Origin: Pseudopontixanthobacter vadosimaris
Lineage (GTDB): Bacteria; Pseudomonadota; Alphaproteobacteria; Sphingomonadales; Sphingomonadaceae
DNA: 64,000 bases
Reading direction: 5' to 3'
Assembly: GCF_012979275.1 (NCBI RefSeq)
Contig: NZ_JABASZ010000014.1
Coordinates: 124,001 to 188,000 of the forward strand
Position 1 is the stretch's first letter; each line of letters opens with the position of its first letter. Both the position numbers and the translations under genes were made by a program. The notes beneath the pieces are model-generated. The model had not been told where the DNA came from and searched no databases. It saw nothing but the letters and a program-made list of their open reading frames with translations. Positions 26,503 to 37,083 of the stretch are shown here, piece by piece.

Positions 26503-27411
26503 TCAGGCCGCCTTAATCTCGCGGCCCGTGCTGGCGCAGCTGATCTCTTCGATGGCACGGCCGAGTGCGCTATCGAATTCACCCTCGTCCATATCGGCCT
26601 GCAGGACTTCGAGAAGCGCGCGGCTGAAGCTGGCGATCATGCCATCGTTCTTCGCCAGTTCCCGGCAGGCATCCTCACGCGAATAGCCGCCCGAAAGAGC
26701 GACGACGCGCAGGACTTTCGGGTGATCGACCAGCGGTTTGTAGAGGTTCGGTTCACTCGGGATCGTCAGCTTCAACATGATCTGACGGCCATCCTGAAGC
26801 CGGTCCAACTCGTCGAGAATGGCGGCGACGAGCAGGTTTTCCGCCTGCGGCCTGCTGTCGCTCTCGAGCGATACCTCAGGTTCGAGGATCGGCATCAGAC
26901 CGGCGTCAAGGATCTGCTTGCCGAAATCGAACTGCTGGGCGACCACCGCTTCGATGCCGGCCTGGTCCGCCTCATGAATGACACTGCGCATCTTCGTTCC
27001 GAAAACGCCGAGTTCCTTCGCGCGGGCGCATTGCGCGTTCAGATCGGGGATCGGCTTCATCAACTGCACGCCATTTTCGGCGTCGTGCATGCCCTTGTCG
27101 ACTTTCAGGAACGGGACCACACCGCGGCGCGACAGCAGTTCGGGAATGGGCGAGCCATCTTCGCTACAGCCCTCCATCGTCTTTTCGAACAGGATCGCAC
27201 CGATCACACGTCCATCGGAAAAGCTGGGAGCGTTAATGATACGGCACCGCATCTTGTGGATCTGACCGAACATCTCCTCGTCGCCGGACCATTCATCGTC
27301 CTTGACGCCATAGGACCGCAGCGCCTTCGGAGTCGAACCGCCACTCTGGTCGAGCGCCGCGATGAAGCCGTTTCCCTCGGCCATCTTCTGCTTCATTTCG
27401 TCGTAAGTCAT
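26503..27411 (-). CDS. fda: Fructose-bisphosphate aldolase class I
   Basis: 302 residues from the ATG at 27411, which follows AGGGTGATGAA; a longer upstream frame lacks family similarity. Class I aldolase motifs are FIAALDQSGGSTPKAL near 15, RRGVVPFLKVDKGM near 97, a lysine in IMLKLTIPSEPNLY that would form the Schiff base, and ALSGGYSREDAC near the phosphate site. It splits or joins fructose-1,6-bisphosphate in glycolysis and gluconeogenesis. It is the last gene of tkt-gap-pgk-fda, 31 bases after pgk. Confidence 0.92.
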   Translation of the reverse strand: MTYDEMKQKMAEGNGFIAALDQSGGSTPKALRSYGVKDDEWSGDEEMFGQIHKMRCRIINAPSFSDGRVIGAILFEKTMEGCSEDGSPIPELLSRRGVVPFLKVDKGMHDAENGVQLMKPIPDLNAQCARAKELGVFGTKMRSVIHEADQAGIEAVVAQQFDFGKQILDAGLMPILEPEVSLESDSRPQAENLLVAAILDELDRLQDGRQIMLKLTIPSEPNLYKPLVDHPKVLRVVALSGGYSREDACRELAKNDGMIASFSRALLEVLQADMDEGEFDSALGRAIEEISCASTGREIKAA

Positions 27412-27442
27412 TTCATCACCCTGGTTCTTGCGATTGGTTCGG

Positions 27443-28654
<1,212 letters not shown>

Positions 28655-28659
28655 CGCGA

Positions 28660-29667
28660 TCAGATCAGCTTCGCCATGACGCCTGCGGTATCGACCATGC
28701 GGTTGGAGAAGCCCCATTCATTGTCATACCAGGACACGATGCGCGCCAGCTTGCCTTCGAGCACCGCAGTTTCAAGACTATCGACGGTGGAGCTTGCCGG
28801 ATAATGATTGAAGTCGCTGCTCACCAGCGGCTGATCGGTGAAGTCCAGCACGCCCTTCATCGCACCTTGTGACGCGGCCTTCAGCGCATCGTTCAGTTCT
28901 TCGCGTGTCGTGTCGCGCGACGGCGTGAACACCAGGTCGATCAGGCTGACATTCGGCGTCGGTACGCGGACGCTGGACCCGTCCAGCTTGCCGTTCAGTT
29001 CGGGCAGGACCAGGCCGACGGCACGCGCCGCACCGGTGGTGGTCGGAATCATGTTCTGCGCACCGCCGCGCGCGCGGCGCATGTCGGAATGCATCTGGTC
29101 GAGCATGCGCTGGTCATTGGTATAGCTGTGGATCGTGGTCATGAAGCCGCGCTCGATCCCGACGGTGTCCTGCATCACCTTGGCAACAGGTGCGAGGCAG
29201 TTGGTCGTGCAGCTTGCATTCGAGACAATCACATCTTCAGCTGTGAGTGTTTCATGGTTCACGCCGTAAACGATGGTTTTCGTTACGTTCTTCGCGGGTG
29301 CGGAGATCAACACCCGTTTGGCGCCCGCGTCCAGATGCGGCTGTGCCGCTTCGTGACTCTGGAAAAAACCGGTGCATTCCAGCACCAGGTCGATGCCCAT
29401 GTCCCCATGCGGCAGCTTGCCCGGTTCGCGCTCCGAAGTCACGGCGATCTCGCGCCCGTCAACCGTGATGCTCTTGCCGTCGGTGCTTACCTCGCCCGGA
29501 AAGCGGCCATGAGTGGAATCATACTGGAACAGCAACGCATTCGCCTCGGCATCGGCCAGATCGTTGATAACGACGAGTTCCAGATCGTGATCGCTCCGCT
29601 CCAATATGGCGCGTGCCACCAACCTGCCAATACGTCCGAAACCGTTGATCGCAACTTTCGTCGCCAT
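28660..29667 (-). CDS. gap: Glyceraldehyde-3-phosphate dehydrogenase, type I
   Basis: 335 residues from the ATG at 29667. NAD-binding [15 protein letters not shown] at 7-21, the catalytic cysteine in [12 protein letters not shown] near 152, and a histidine in the following [10 protein letters not shown] segment are all present. [13 protein letters not shown] and [12 protein letters not shown] mark the catalytic domain end. It lies 22 bases after tkt and five before pgk in the tkt-gap-pgk-fda operon. Confidence 0.96.
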   Translation of the reverse strand: MATKVAINGFGRIGRLVARAILERSDHDLELVVINDLADAEANALLFQYDSTHGRFPGEVSTDGKSITVDGREIAVTSEREPGKLPHGDMGIDLVLECTGFFQSHEAAQPHLDAGAKRVLISAPAKNVTKTIVYGVNHETLTAEDVIVSNASCTTNCLAPVAKVMQDTVGIERGFMTTIHSYTNDQRMLDQMHSDMRRARGGAQNMIPTTTGAARAVGLVLPELNGKLDGSSVRVPTPNVSLIDLVFTPSRDTTREELNDALKAASQGAMKGVLDFTDQPLVSSDFNHYPASSTVDSLETAVLEGKLARIVSWYDNEWGFSNRMVDTAGVMAKLI

Positions 29668-29689
29668 GTGAAATACTCCTGGTAAGTTG

Positions 29690-31675
29690 TCAGATTTTCT
29701 CGAGAATTCTGGGAATGATGGCATCGGCGGTGAAGCCGAACTTTTCCATCAGGTCGCCGATCGGGGCGGAAGCACCAAAGCGATCGAGGCCGATGTTCAG
29801 CCCGTTCGGCATGGTGTAGCGCTCCCATCCGAAGGTCGTTCCTGCTTCGATCGTCACGCGCAGGATGCTGGCCGGATCTTCATTGGGCAGAATGCTTTCC
29901 CTGTATTCCGCCGTTTGGGCATCGAACAGTTCCGTACAGACCATCGAAACGACATCGGCGCCAATATCCTGCTCTTCAAGCTTCGCGGCAACTTCCATCG
30001 CCAGCTGCACCTCCGAACCGGTGGCGATCAGGATGATCTTGCGATCTCCCTCCGCAGCTTTCAGACGATAGGCACCCCGTTCGCAACGATTGTGCTTGCT
30101 CGGTTCGGTGCGCAATTGCGAAAGATCCTGTCGGCTGAGCGCGAGAACGGTCGGGCGATCCTTCTGCCGCAGGGCGATCTCCCAGCATTCCGCCGTTTCC
30201 ACCGCGTCAGCCGGCCGCATTACCAGAAGGTTCGGCATGGCGCGCAGGCTCTGCAGATGCTCGACAGGCTGATGGGTCGGCCCGTCTTCGCCAAGACCGA
30301 TGGAATCATGCGTCATGACGTAGATCACCCGCGCTTCCTGCAATGCAGAAAGGCGGATCGCCCCGCGGCAGTAATCGGTAAATACCAGGAAGGTGCCGCC
30401 ATAGGGAATGACGCCGCCGTGCAGCGCCATCCCGTTCATGGCAGCGGCCATGCCAAATTCACGAATGCCGTAATAGACATAACGTCCGCTGTAATCATCC
30501 GCCGTGAAAGGCTCGATTCCGCCAGCCTTGGTGTTGTTCGACCCGGTCAGATCGGCAGAACCCCCGATGGTTTCGGGCAGCATATCGTTGATGCGGGCCA
30601 AAGCATTCTCGCTGGCCTTGCGTGTCGCGGTTTTCTGCGGCGCGTCCAATAGCGAGGCGATGTGATGATCGAGCGAAAAATTTTCCGGCAGATCGCCCCG
30701 CATCCGGCGCGAGAATTCGTCCCTGAGTTCCGAAGTGTCGAACCGGCCATGCCAGGCCGCACGCGCCTTCTTGCCGTGCTCCCCCGTAGCGGACCAGTCG
30801 GACAGGATTTCCGCAGGAATGTCAAAGGGCTCGGAATTCCAGCCCAGGGTTTCGCGCACCGCAGCGACCTCGTCGTGGCCGAGCGCCGCCCCATGTGTCG
30901 CGGAAGTGCCCTGCTTGTTGGGCGAACCCTTCCCGATGATGGTCGAGCATGCCACCAGCGACGGCCGCTCATCGGCGATCGCTTCTTCGATCGCGCGCTC
31001 GATATCGGCGAAATTATGGCCGTCGCATGAAACGGTGTGCCAGCCCGTGGCTTTGTAGCGGGCGAGGATGTTCTCGCTGGTCGAAAGCGCCGTGCTTCCG
31101 TCGATGGTGATCTTGTTATCGTCCCACAGCACGATCATCTTGCCCAACTTCAGATGTCCGGCAAGCCCGATGGCTTCGTGGTTGATACCTTCCATCAGGC
31201 AACCGTCACCCGCGATCATCCACGTTCTGTGATCGACGAGATCGTCACCGAAGCTTGCATTCAGATGCCGTTCGGCCATCGCCATGCCGACACCCATGGC
31301 AAGCCCCTGCCCCAGCGGCCCTGTCGTGCATTCCACGCCGTCGAGCAGGAAATTTTCGGGGTGTCCGGCGCAGGGACTGCCAAGCTTGCGGAAATTGCGG
31401 ATGTCATCCATCGTCGGCCTTGCGTAACCCGACAGATGCAGCAGGGCATAAATCAGCATCGATCCATGACCTGCCGACAGAATGAAACGGTCACGGTCTG
31501 GCCAGTCCGGAGTGGTGGGATCGAATTTCAGATATTCTGACCACAATACCGCGGCCACATCGGCCATGCCCATCGGCATGCCGGGGTGCCCGCTATTGGC
31601 GGCCTGCACCGCGTCCATCGACAGGGCGCGTATGGCGTTCGCCATGGGCTGCAGGCGGGCGGGATCGAGACTCAT
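29690..31675 (-). CDS. tkt: Transketolase
   Basis: 661 residues, full length. Thiamine diphosphate enzyme exchanging two-carbon units in the pentose phosphate pathway. Visible are [17 protein letters not shown] near 25, [18 protein letters not shown] near 68, the cofactor motif [20 protein letters not shown] near 155, and [20 protein letters not shown] near 400 (with the catalytic glutamate), then [20 protein letters not shown]. It is the first gene of the sugar-phosphate operon and is divergent from the small gene upstream of zapA; the promoter should lie in 31676-31884. Confidence 0.96.
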   Translation of the reverse strand: MSLDPARLQPMANAIRALSMDAVQAANSGHPGMPMGMADVAAVLWSEYLKFDPTTPDWPDRDRFILSAGHGSMLIYALLHLSGYARPTMDDIRNFRKLGSPCAGHPENFLLDGVECTTGPLGQGLAMGVGMAMAERHLNASFGDDLVDHRTWMIAGDGCLMEGINHEAIGLAGHLKLGKMIVLWDDNKITIDGSTALSTSENILARYKATGWHTVSCDGHNFADIERAIEEAIADERPSLVACSTIIGKGSPNKQGTSATHGAALGHDEVAAVRETLGWNSEPFDIPAEILSDWSATGEHGKKARAAWHGRFDTSELRDEFSRRMRGDLPENFSLDHHIASLLDAPQKTATRKASENALARINDMLPETIGGSADLTGSNNTKAGGIEPFTADDYSGRYVYYGIREFGMAAAMNGMALHGGVIPYGGTFLVFTDYCRGAIRLSALQEARVIYVMTHDSIGLGEDGPTHQPVEHLQSLRAMPNLLVMRPADAVETAECWEIALRQKDRPTVLALSRQDLSQLRTEPSKHNRCERGAYRLKAAEGDRKIILIATGSEVQLAMEVAAKLEEQDIGADVVSMVCTELFDAQTAEYRESILPNEDPASILRVTIEAGTTFGWERYTMPNGLNIGLDRFGASAPIGDLMEKFGFTADAIIPRILEKI

Positions 31676-31884
31676 GCCGTGTAGGCTCCTGAACTGTAGC
31701 GTAATTGGCGCACTGATTCGATGCGCGCGAAGCCTTTGCGGAGCGACCGGTATAGGTCAAGCGCAGCGCGCCCTCGCGGCGGGACAGATGCCCAGCATCA
31801 GTGCCGGTGTCTATCTACGTCCACCCCTCAGGTACCTGCGACAAACCTTTGCCGCGAGGCTGCTTTTCGTTCTATCATGAAACC

Positions 31885-32115
31885 ATGGACGACTCGCGTA
31901 TCGAATCGGCGGCACGACGGATAGAGGCGGCACTTGCGCGCATCGCCGCCGCATCGGAGACCCTGCAGCCGACCCTTGACGAAAAAGGTCAGGTTGCAGG
32001 CGCGGCAAGCGATTCGTCGACCGCTGATCTCATTGCCCGTCATGAAAGACTGCGCGAAACTGTCGAGGCGGGCGTGCGCGATCTGGACCTTCTGATCGGG
32101 AAGCTGGAAAGATGA
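31885..32115 (+). CDS. Small coiled-coil protein encoded upstream of zapA
   Basis: 76 residues (MDDSRIESAARRIEAALARI..., ending LIGKLER). Helical and rich in Ala, Arg and Glu, with heptad-like spacing over 5-25 and 50-76. No signal or membrane segment. Its stop overlaps the zapA start by four bases, so translation is coupled and a role with ZapA in division is plausible by context only. I do not recognise a named family. Confidence 0.75.
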   Translation: MDDSRIESAARRIEAALARIAAASETLQPTLDEKGQVAGAASDSSTADLIARHERLRETVEAGVRDLDLLIGKLER

Positions 32116-32669
32116 GCACGCACGGTGGCCAGGTGACGCTCTCCATCGGCGGACGGCCATATACGGTTGCCTGTGCGGCGGGCGAGGAAGATCACATCAA
32201 GAGGCTGGCGGCTCTCGTCGATGAAAAGATGGCGCAGCTTGGTTCCGCCAGGGCTCCGCAGGCATCGCAGAACCTGTTGTTCTGTGCGCTTCTGCTGGCT
32301 GACGATCTGCACGAACGCACTGCGGAGCTGGCAGAAGTCTCCGCTTCGCTGGCGCATGTCCGGCGAGATCGGGGCGCCTCCGACGATCACCGCGATAGAG
32401 CGGAAGAGGAGAAGAGTTCCCTGCTGAGCAAAATCAGTCAGTTGCGGGCCGATGCGGAAAGATTTTCTGAAGAACGGGGAGGCATGGCGGCCGAGATCGA
32501 CAGGCTGCACCGGCAGCTTGCCGAACAGGCCGGCAGCCCTGCGAAGACGTTCTCGGCATCGTCCGACGATCCGGCACTCGCCCCCGCGCTGGAACATTTC
32601 GCCGAAATGCTCGAAAAATGCGCCGACGGGCTTGAAGGCAGGCTTGGAAGTGCCGCCGCCATGCACTAG
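32112..32669 (+). CDS. zapA: Cell division protein ZapA (long form)
   Basis: 185 residues. Residues 6-95 carry the ZapA domain: VTLSIGGRPYTVACAAGEED, then HIKRLAALVDEKMAQL and a helix with LLFCALLLADDLHERTAELA. Residues 95-185 are an extra coiled-coil and acidic tail (QLRADAERFSEERGGMAAEI), longer than the 100-110 residues of E. coli ZapA. ZapA cross-links FtsZ filaments at mid-cell. It overlaps the upstream coiled-coil gene by four bases and is followed by 6S RNA. Confidence 0.9.
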   Translation: MSTHGGQVTLSIGGRPYTVACAAGEEDHIKRLAALVDEKMAQLGSARAPQASQNLLFCALLLADDLHERTAELAEVSASLAHVRRDRGASDDHRDRAEEEKSSLLSKISQLRADAERFSEERGGMAAEIDRLHRQLAEQAGSPAKTFSASSDDPALAPALEHFAEMLEKCADGLEGRLGSAAAMH

Positions 32670-32830
32670 ATAGGTGTTGGCGGGACTGCCCGATACGAGC
32701 CGATGAACATCCCTGAGGCTATAACCATATCCTAGGGAGCTGTCCCTGCCCGGGGTAACGTGGCTACACGGGGCTTCGGTGCACATGGCGCCCACCTGAC
32801 GTTTCGCGTCAGAGGATCTCGAGGCAAACG
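32670..32830 (+). ncRNA. ssrS: 6S RNA
   Basis: The gap between zapA and the formyl-THF cyclo-ligase gene is the normal alphaproteobacterial place for 6S RNA. A long imperfect hairpin is visible: AGGTG (32672-32676) pairs with CACCT (32793-32797), and the next GGCG with CGCC. The central part has paired segments around an open region (CTGAGGCTATAACC opposite GGGAGCTGTCCC). 6S RNA mimics an open promoter and binds the RNA polymerase sigma-70 form. A CTGACG-TTTCG-CGTCAG hairpin (32796-32812) follows. Exact ends are not determined. Confidence 0.8.
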
Positions 32831-32934
32831 ATCCATGGTGGTTCCGTCATCCCGCCCTATACCGCTCGCCACACATGCCCATCGATGACAGGTTCGGCTG
32901 GCCTGAACCGGTGCCAAGGAACTGACTCAGGCTG

Positions 32935-33507
32935 ATGCAAAGCAAGGTCGAATTACGGAAGAGCCTTCGCAGGCTGCGGCGCGAACATGTCGCCAGCCTC
33001 GATGAAAGAACCCGCGCTCTGCTGTTCATGCGCCCGCCCGGTGCGGCGCTCGCACTGGTGCCTGACGGGGCGAGTGTCGGACTTTATCACGCGGCTGCCG
33101 AGGAGGCTCCTGCGGCTCGTTATGCCCAGTTCTTCCAGGAAGCGGGCCATGATATCGCCTTGCCAAGGTTCCAAAGCGAGGGTGCACCGATGCAGTTCGC
33201 CCGGCACAGCGACCCTCTGGGCGGCAGCGACCTGGTAACGGGGCCCTACGGCTTGATGCAACCTGCGGCGGATGCAGACATATTGCAGCCCAGGGTGCTT
33301 TTCGTGCCGCTCCTCGGATTTGCCGAGGACGGGGGACGGATCGGTCGGGGCGGTGGCCATTATGATGCCTATCTGGCGGCGCATCCCGATGTCGTTCCCA
33401 TCGGCCTTGCCTGGGACGTGCAGCGCGTTGACGATCTGCCGCAGGAGGCGCATGATATCGCCATGCGCGCAATCGTGACCCCTACCCGGATTTTCGGCCC
33501 GTTCTGA
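32935..33507 (+). CDS. 5-formyltetrahydrofolate cyclo-ligase
   Basis: 190 residues. N-terminal KVELRKSLRRLRREHVAS, and the conserved GRGGGHYDAYLA (ATP and folate site) near 141, with FVPLLGFAEDGGRIG before it. The enzyme recycles 5-formyl-THF to methenyl-THF with ATP. Its place next to zapA and 6S RNA matches the conserved ygfA/fau context. The stop shares one base with the start of the DUF2842 gene. Confidence 0.92.
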   Translation: MQSKVELRKSLRRLRREHVASLDERTRALLFMRPPGAALALVPDGASVGLYHAAAEEAPAARYAQFFQEAGHDIALPRFQSEGAPMQFARHSDPLGGSDLVTGPYGLMQPAADADILQPRVLFVPLLGFAEDGGRIGRGGGHYDAYLAAHPDVVPIGLAWDVQRVDDLPQEAHDIAMRAIVTPTRIFGPF

Positions 33508-33731
33508 TGCGCGAGGAACCGACCTGGCGTCTTCCGGTAGGCATTCTGGCGCTCCTCACCTGCCTGGTGATCTATGCCTTATGCGTTGCATGGGCGAGTG
33601 AGTGGATATCTCTGCTGCCGGTCTGGTTGCAGACAATCGCCTATCTCGTGCTGGGTGTGCTATGGTTGCTGCCGCTGCGGAATTTCCTGATCTGGATGGA
33701 AACCGGTCGCTGGGGCGAGCCGCCGGCCTGA
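33507..33731 (+). CDS. DUF2842 family small membrane protein
   Basis: 74 residues with two membrane helices (about 11-31, LPVGILALLTCLVIYALCVA, and 43-60, IAYLVLGVLWLLPLRNFL) and a C-terminal RWGEPPA-like tail. This pattern (W-R-x-P-V-G, then L-W-x-L-P-L) fits the alphaproteobacterial DUF2842 family, function unknown. It overlaps the cyclo-ligase gene by one base and is thus in the same operon. Confidence 0.85.
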   Translation: MREEPTWRLPVGILALLTCLVIYALCVAWASEWISLLPVWLQTIAYLVLGVLWLLPLRNFLIWMETGRWGEPPA

Positions 33732-33930
33732 ATAGAGGAACAGGTGCAGGAACAGCGTGTGACGCCGGCATCCGTAAACCGGCCATACGTTGCAGCGACT
33801 GCGACAGCATAGAAACAGGGAGCAGCGGATTACCCGGCCTGACCTGCGCCATGCATCCAGCGACGTAATTTCAGGAACCTTCACCTGCGGCAGGCTGCAA
33901 GATCGACCGATCGCCAATTCGCTGGGAAAA

Positions 33931-34007
<77 letters not shown>

Positions 34008-34196
34008 GTGAACTGGCTGTTGCCGTTCGGGAGCCGCGCAATTAGGCGAGGTGTTCCACCCTGTCAACGAGCAAAACGGCAAAATTCCGATCAATTTGCG
34101 ATATGCGGACAATGTCGTGAAAAGGCGCTCCTGTTAACCATATCTTCGCCATGTTCTGTGAAGGCTCGGGGTGAAACAGCCGGGGGGGCAGAAGAC

Positions 34197-34646
34197 ATGG
34201 TTTGCAAACCCTTATGGGCCGGAATAGGGGCGGCAGCAGCGGCTCTGATGGCACAGCCCATCGCCGCGGCGGGCAAGGTCGAAATCAGCCGCGGCATCTA
34301 TGTCGAGAACATGACAGCCGATGGCACACTCGCCCTGGAACCCGCCTCGATGCTGCGCGAAGGCGACAGCGTGGTTTTGGTCATTTCCTGGCGCGTACAA
34401 GATGCCGCGCGTGGTTTTACCATGGCAAGCGCGGTGCCCGGCGCGCTCAGCTTCCAGAGGAGCAGCACTGAGGCGGCCGAAATTTCGACTGACGGCGGGC
34501 GCAGCTGGCGCCGGCTGGACCGCGCGGGAAGACAGACGGGGGAGACTTATCAGGCCCCCTCCCCCGGCGCGATCACGTATTTGCGATGGCGCATCGCTCC
34601 TGACAGAAATAGTGGGCAGATTACCTACCGCGCGATCGTCCGTTGA
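34197..34646 (+). CDS. Secreted hypothetical protein (149 aa)
   Basis: 149 residues. A Sec signal peptide spans residues 1-25 (WAGIGAAAAALMAQPIAAAG). The mature domain is predicted beta-rich, with VEISRGIYVENMTADGTLAL, DSVVLVISWRVQDAARGFTM and TYLRWRIAPDRNS resembling an immunoglobulin-like or CalX-type fold. The start is chosen at 34197 because it gives the signal peptide and has a G-rich site upstream. It is convergent with the dehydrogenase E2 gene (three bases apart). Family not recognised. Confidence 0.75.
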   Translation: MVCKPLWAGIGAAAAALMAQPIAAAGKVEISRGIYVENMTADGTLALEPASMLREGDSVVLVISWRVQDAARGFTMASAVPGALSFQRSSTEAAEISTDGGRSWRRLDRAGRQTGETYQAPSPGAITYLRWRIAPDRNSGQITYRAIVR

Positions 34647-34649
34647 CGG

Positions 34650-35993
34650 TCAGTTGATCAGCAGATTGGCCGGCGCTTCGATCAGGCGCTTCATATCCTG
34701 CACGAAGCTGGCGGCATCATATCCGTCGACCACCCGGTGATCGCAGCTGATCGAGATATTCATCAGCTTGCGCTTCTCGATCTTCTCGCCGCCCATGCCA
34801 TCGGGCACGAACATGGGTCGTTCCACGATCCGGTTCGGGCCGATGATCGCCACCTCGGGCCGGTTGATGACCGGCGTGGTCGCCACGCCGCCGAGCGGCC
34901 CCAGCGATGTCAGCGTCAGGGTGGAACCCGACAGTTCCTCCGATTTTGCGGTTCCATCGCGCGCTGCATTGGCGAGGCGCAGGACTTCATTCGCCAATTG
35001 CCACAGGTTCTTCGCCTGCGCGTCGCGGATGACCGGCACCATCAGGCCGTTATCCGTCTGGGCCGCCATGCCGAGGTGAACGCTGCCGTGCCGCGTCACG
35101 ACATTGGCTTCATCGTCATAACGCGCGTTGATCATCGGATAGTCCGGCAGCACCTTGCAGATTGCCGTTATCAGCAGCGGCAGCATGGTCAGTTTCGGCT
35201 TGTCGCCCCGCCTGTCGTTCAATTGCGCGCGCAGGCGTTCGAGTTCGGTGACGTCCACCTCCTCGACATAGGAGAAATGCGGGATGTTGCGCTTCGACGC
35301 GGCCATGTTCTGCGCGATCCGTTTGCGGAGACCGATGACCTTGATGTCCTCGTCCTTCCGGGCCTTGCCGGCCGCCGCGAAACCGCCGCCGCCGCCATAG
35401 GACAGGAACGCGTCCAGATCGGCATGACGGACACGGCCGTCTTCCTGCGGGCGGACCTGCTGCAGATCGACACCGAGATCGCGTGCCCGCCTGCGAACGG
35501 CCGGGCTGGCGAGGATCCGGGTACTCGATGCCTTGCGCCCGGTGCCGGGCTGATCGTTCGGCGAATTGGAGGCCTCGTCCTGCTCCTTCCGATCATCCTG
35601 CCCGCGTGCGATCGCATCATTGGCATCGGAAGCGTCGGAGTTTTCCACCTCGATCCGGGTAGAAACATCATCGTCCTTCGGAGCCGGGGCGGGAGCGGGT
35701 GACGGCGCCTGCGCCGCAGTAGCCTCGTCGCCGGGTTCGCCCGCGCCTTCTCCTTCGACTTCGATCACGACCAGCATCGATCCGATCGCAATGGTATCTC
35801 CGGCCTCGCCAGCCACTTCGAGAACCTTGCCCGACACGGGGCTTTCGAGGTCGATCGTCGCCTTGTCGGTCATCACGTCGGCAAGGCGGGCGTCCTCCTC
35901 AACAGTGTCGCCGACCTTGACGTGCCATTCGACGATTTCGGCTTCTGCGATACCTTCGCCGATGTCGGGAAGATTGAATGTGAAACGGGCCAT
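34650..35993 (-). CDS. bkdB: Branched-chain 2-oxoacid dehydrogenase E2 (dihydrolipoamide acyltransferase)
   Basis: 447 residues. The N-terminal lipoyl domain (1-80) has the lipoylated lysine in VMTDKATIDLES. An acidic Pro/Ala-rich linker follows. A peripheral subunit-binding domain near 160-195 reads ILASPAVRRRARDLGVDLQQ. The catalytic domain ends with the active site CDHRVVDGYDAASF. E2 passes the acyl group from E1 to CoA. It lies four bases after the E1beta gene in the order E1alpha-E1beta-E2. E3 (lipoamide dehydrogenase) is not in the window. The branched-chain assignment rests on the E1 split and context. Confidence 0.88.
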   Translation of the reverse strand: MARFTFNLPDIGEGIAEAEIVEWHVKVGDTVEEDARLADVMTDKATIDLESPVSGKVLEVAGEAGDTIAIGSMLVVIEVEGEGAGEPGDEATAAQAPSPAPAPAPKDDDVSTRIEVENSDASDANDAIARGQDDRKEQDEASNSPNDQPGTGRKASSTRILASPAVRRRARDLGVDLQQVRPQEDGRVRHADLDAFLSYGGGGGFAAAGKARKDEDIKVIGLRKRIAQNMAASKRNIPHFSYVEEVDVTELERLRAQLNDRRGDKPKLTMLPLLITAICKVLPDYPMINARYDDEANVVTRHGSVHLGMAAQTDNGLMVPVIRDAQAKNLWQLANEVLRLANAARDGTAKSEELSGSTLTLTSLGPLGGVATTPVINRPEVAIIGPNRIVERPMFVPDGMGGEKIEKRKLMNISISCDHRVVDGYDAASFVQDMKRLIEAPANLLIN

Positions 35994-35997
35994 TGTC

Positions 35998-37083
35998 TTA
36001 CTCGCTCAAGATCTTGTCGATCGCCTCGCCAATGCGGACGGGACCGGGGAAATATGCCCATTCCAGGCTGTGCGGATAGGGTGTGTCGAAGCCGGTCACG
36101 CGTTCGACCGCGGCTTCGAGATGATAGAAGCAGCGTTCGGTGACGAGTGCCGACAGTTCCGCGCCGAAGCCGGATGTCCGCGTCGCTTCATGCACGATCA
36201 GGCACCGCCCGGTCTTCTTCACCGAAGCCTCGATCGCTTCTATGTCGAGCGGGACGATCGTTCTGAGGTCCAGGATCTCGGCATTTACGCCCTTGGCGGC
36301 GCAGACCGCTTCGGCGACATGGACCATGGTGCCGTAGGCGAGGACCGTCAGCTCGTCCCCCTCGGTCACCTTGCGCGCCTTGCCCAGTTCGACACGGTAA
36401 TATCCTTCTGGAACGATGCTCTGCGCGTGCTTCTTCCAGGGTTCTACCGGCTTATCGTAATAGCCGTTGAAGGGGCCGTTATAGATGCGTTTGGGTTCGA
36501 AGAAGATGACCGGGTCATTGTCCTCAATGGATGCGATCAGAAGTCCCTTGGCATCATAGGGGTTGGACGGAATCACCGTTTTCAGGCCGGAGACGTGGCT
36601 GAAAATCGCTTCAGGGCTCTGGCTGTGAGTCTGCCCGCCGAAGATACCGCCCCCAAAGGGCGAACGCACCGTCATCGGCGCGATATATTCGGCAGCGGAT
36701 CGGTATCGCAGCCGCGCCGCTTCGGAGATCAGCTGGTCGAGACCGGGGTAGATGTAATCGGCAAACTGGATTTCCGGCACCGGCCGCAATCCATATGCGC
36801 CCATGCCGACAGCGACGCCTATGATGCCGCATTCGGAGATCGGCGTGTCGAACACCCGCGTCTTGCCGTGCTTTTCCTGCAGGCCCGCCGTGCAGCGGAA
36901 CACCCCGCCGAAATAGCCGACATCCTCGCCCATCACCACGACGTTGGAGTCGCGCTCCAGCATGATGTCGAGCGCGTCGTTGATCGCATCGATCATGTTC
37001 AGGCGGCGTTCTCCGTCAGCGCCCATGCCCTTCTTGCCCGCAGCCTTCTCCGCAGCGCCGGCCTTCTGTGTCTGGGCGTTCAT
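35998..37083 (-). CDS. bkdA2: Branched-chain 2-oxoacid dehydrogenase E1 beta subunit
   Basis: 361 residues from the ATG at 37083, which overlaps the E1alpha stop by four bases; the longer open frame upstream is inside E1alpha. Motifs: NMIDAINDALDIMLERDSN near 29, GEDVGYFGGVFRCTAGLQ near 52 (with the ThDP-activating glutamate), RVFDTPISECGIIGVAVGMG near 77, and PEIQFADYIYPGLDQL. The FGGVFR form is usual for branched-chain, not pyruvate, E1beta. With E1alpha it decarboxylates branched-chain 2-oxoacids and acylates E2. Confidence 0.9.
   Translation of the reverse strand: MNAQTQKAGAAEKAAGKKGMGADGERRLNMIDAINDALDIMLERDSNVVVMGEDVGYFGGVFRCTAGLQEKHGKTRVFDTPISECGIIGVAVGMGAYGLRPVPEIQFADYIYPGLDQLISEAARLRYRSAAEYIAPMTVRSPFGGGIFGGQTHSQSPEAIFSHVSGLKTVIPSNPYDAKGLLIASIEDNDPVIFFEPKRIYNGPFNGYYDKPVEPWKKHAQSIVPEGYYRVELGKARKVTEGDELTVLAYGTMVHVAEAVCAAKGVNAEILDLRTIVPLDIEAIEASVKKTGRCLIVHEATRTSGFGAELSALVTERCFYHLEAAVERVTGFDTPYPHSLEWAYFPGPVRIGEAIDKILSE

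Noticed and set aside
34737-35702. Plus-strand frames of over 300 residues opposite the dehydrogenase operon
   Set aside because: Antisense shadows of bkdB and bkdA2 with no domain features.
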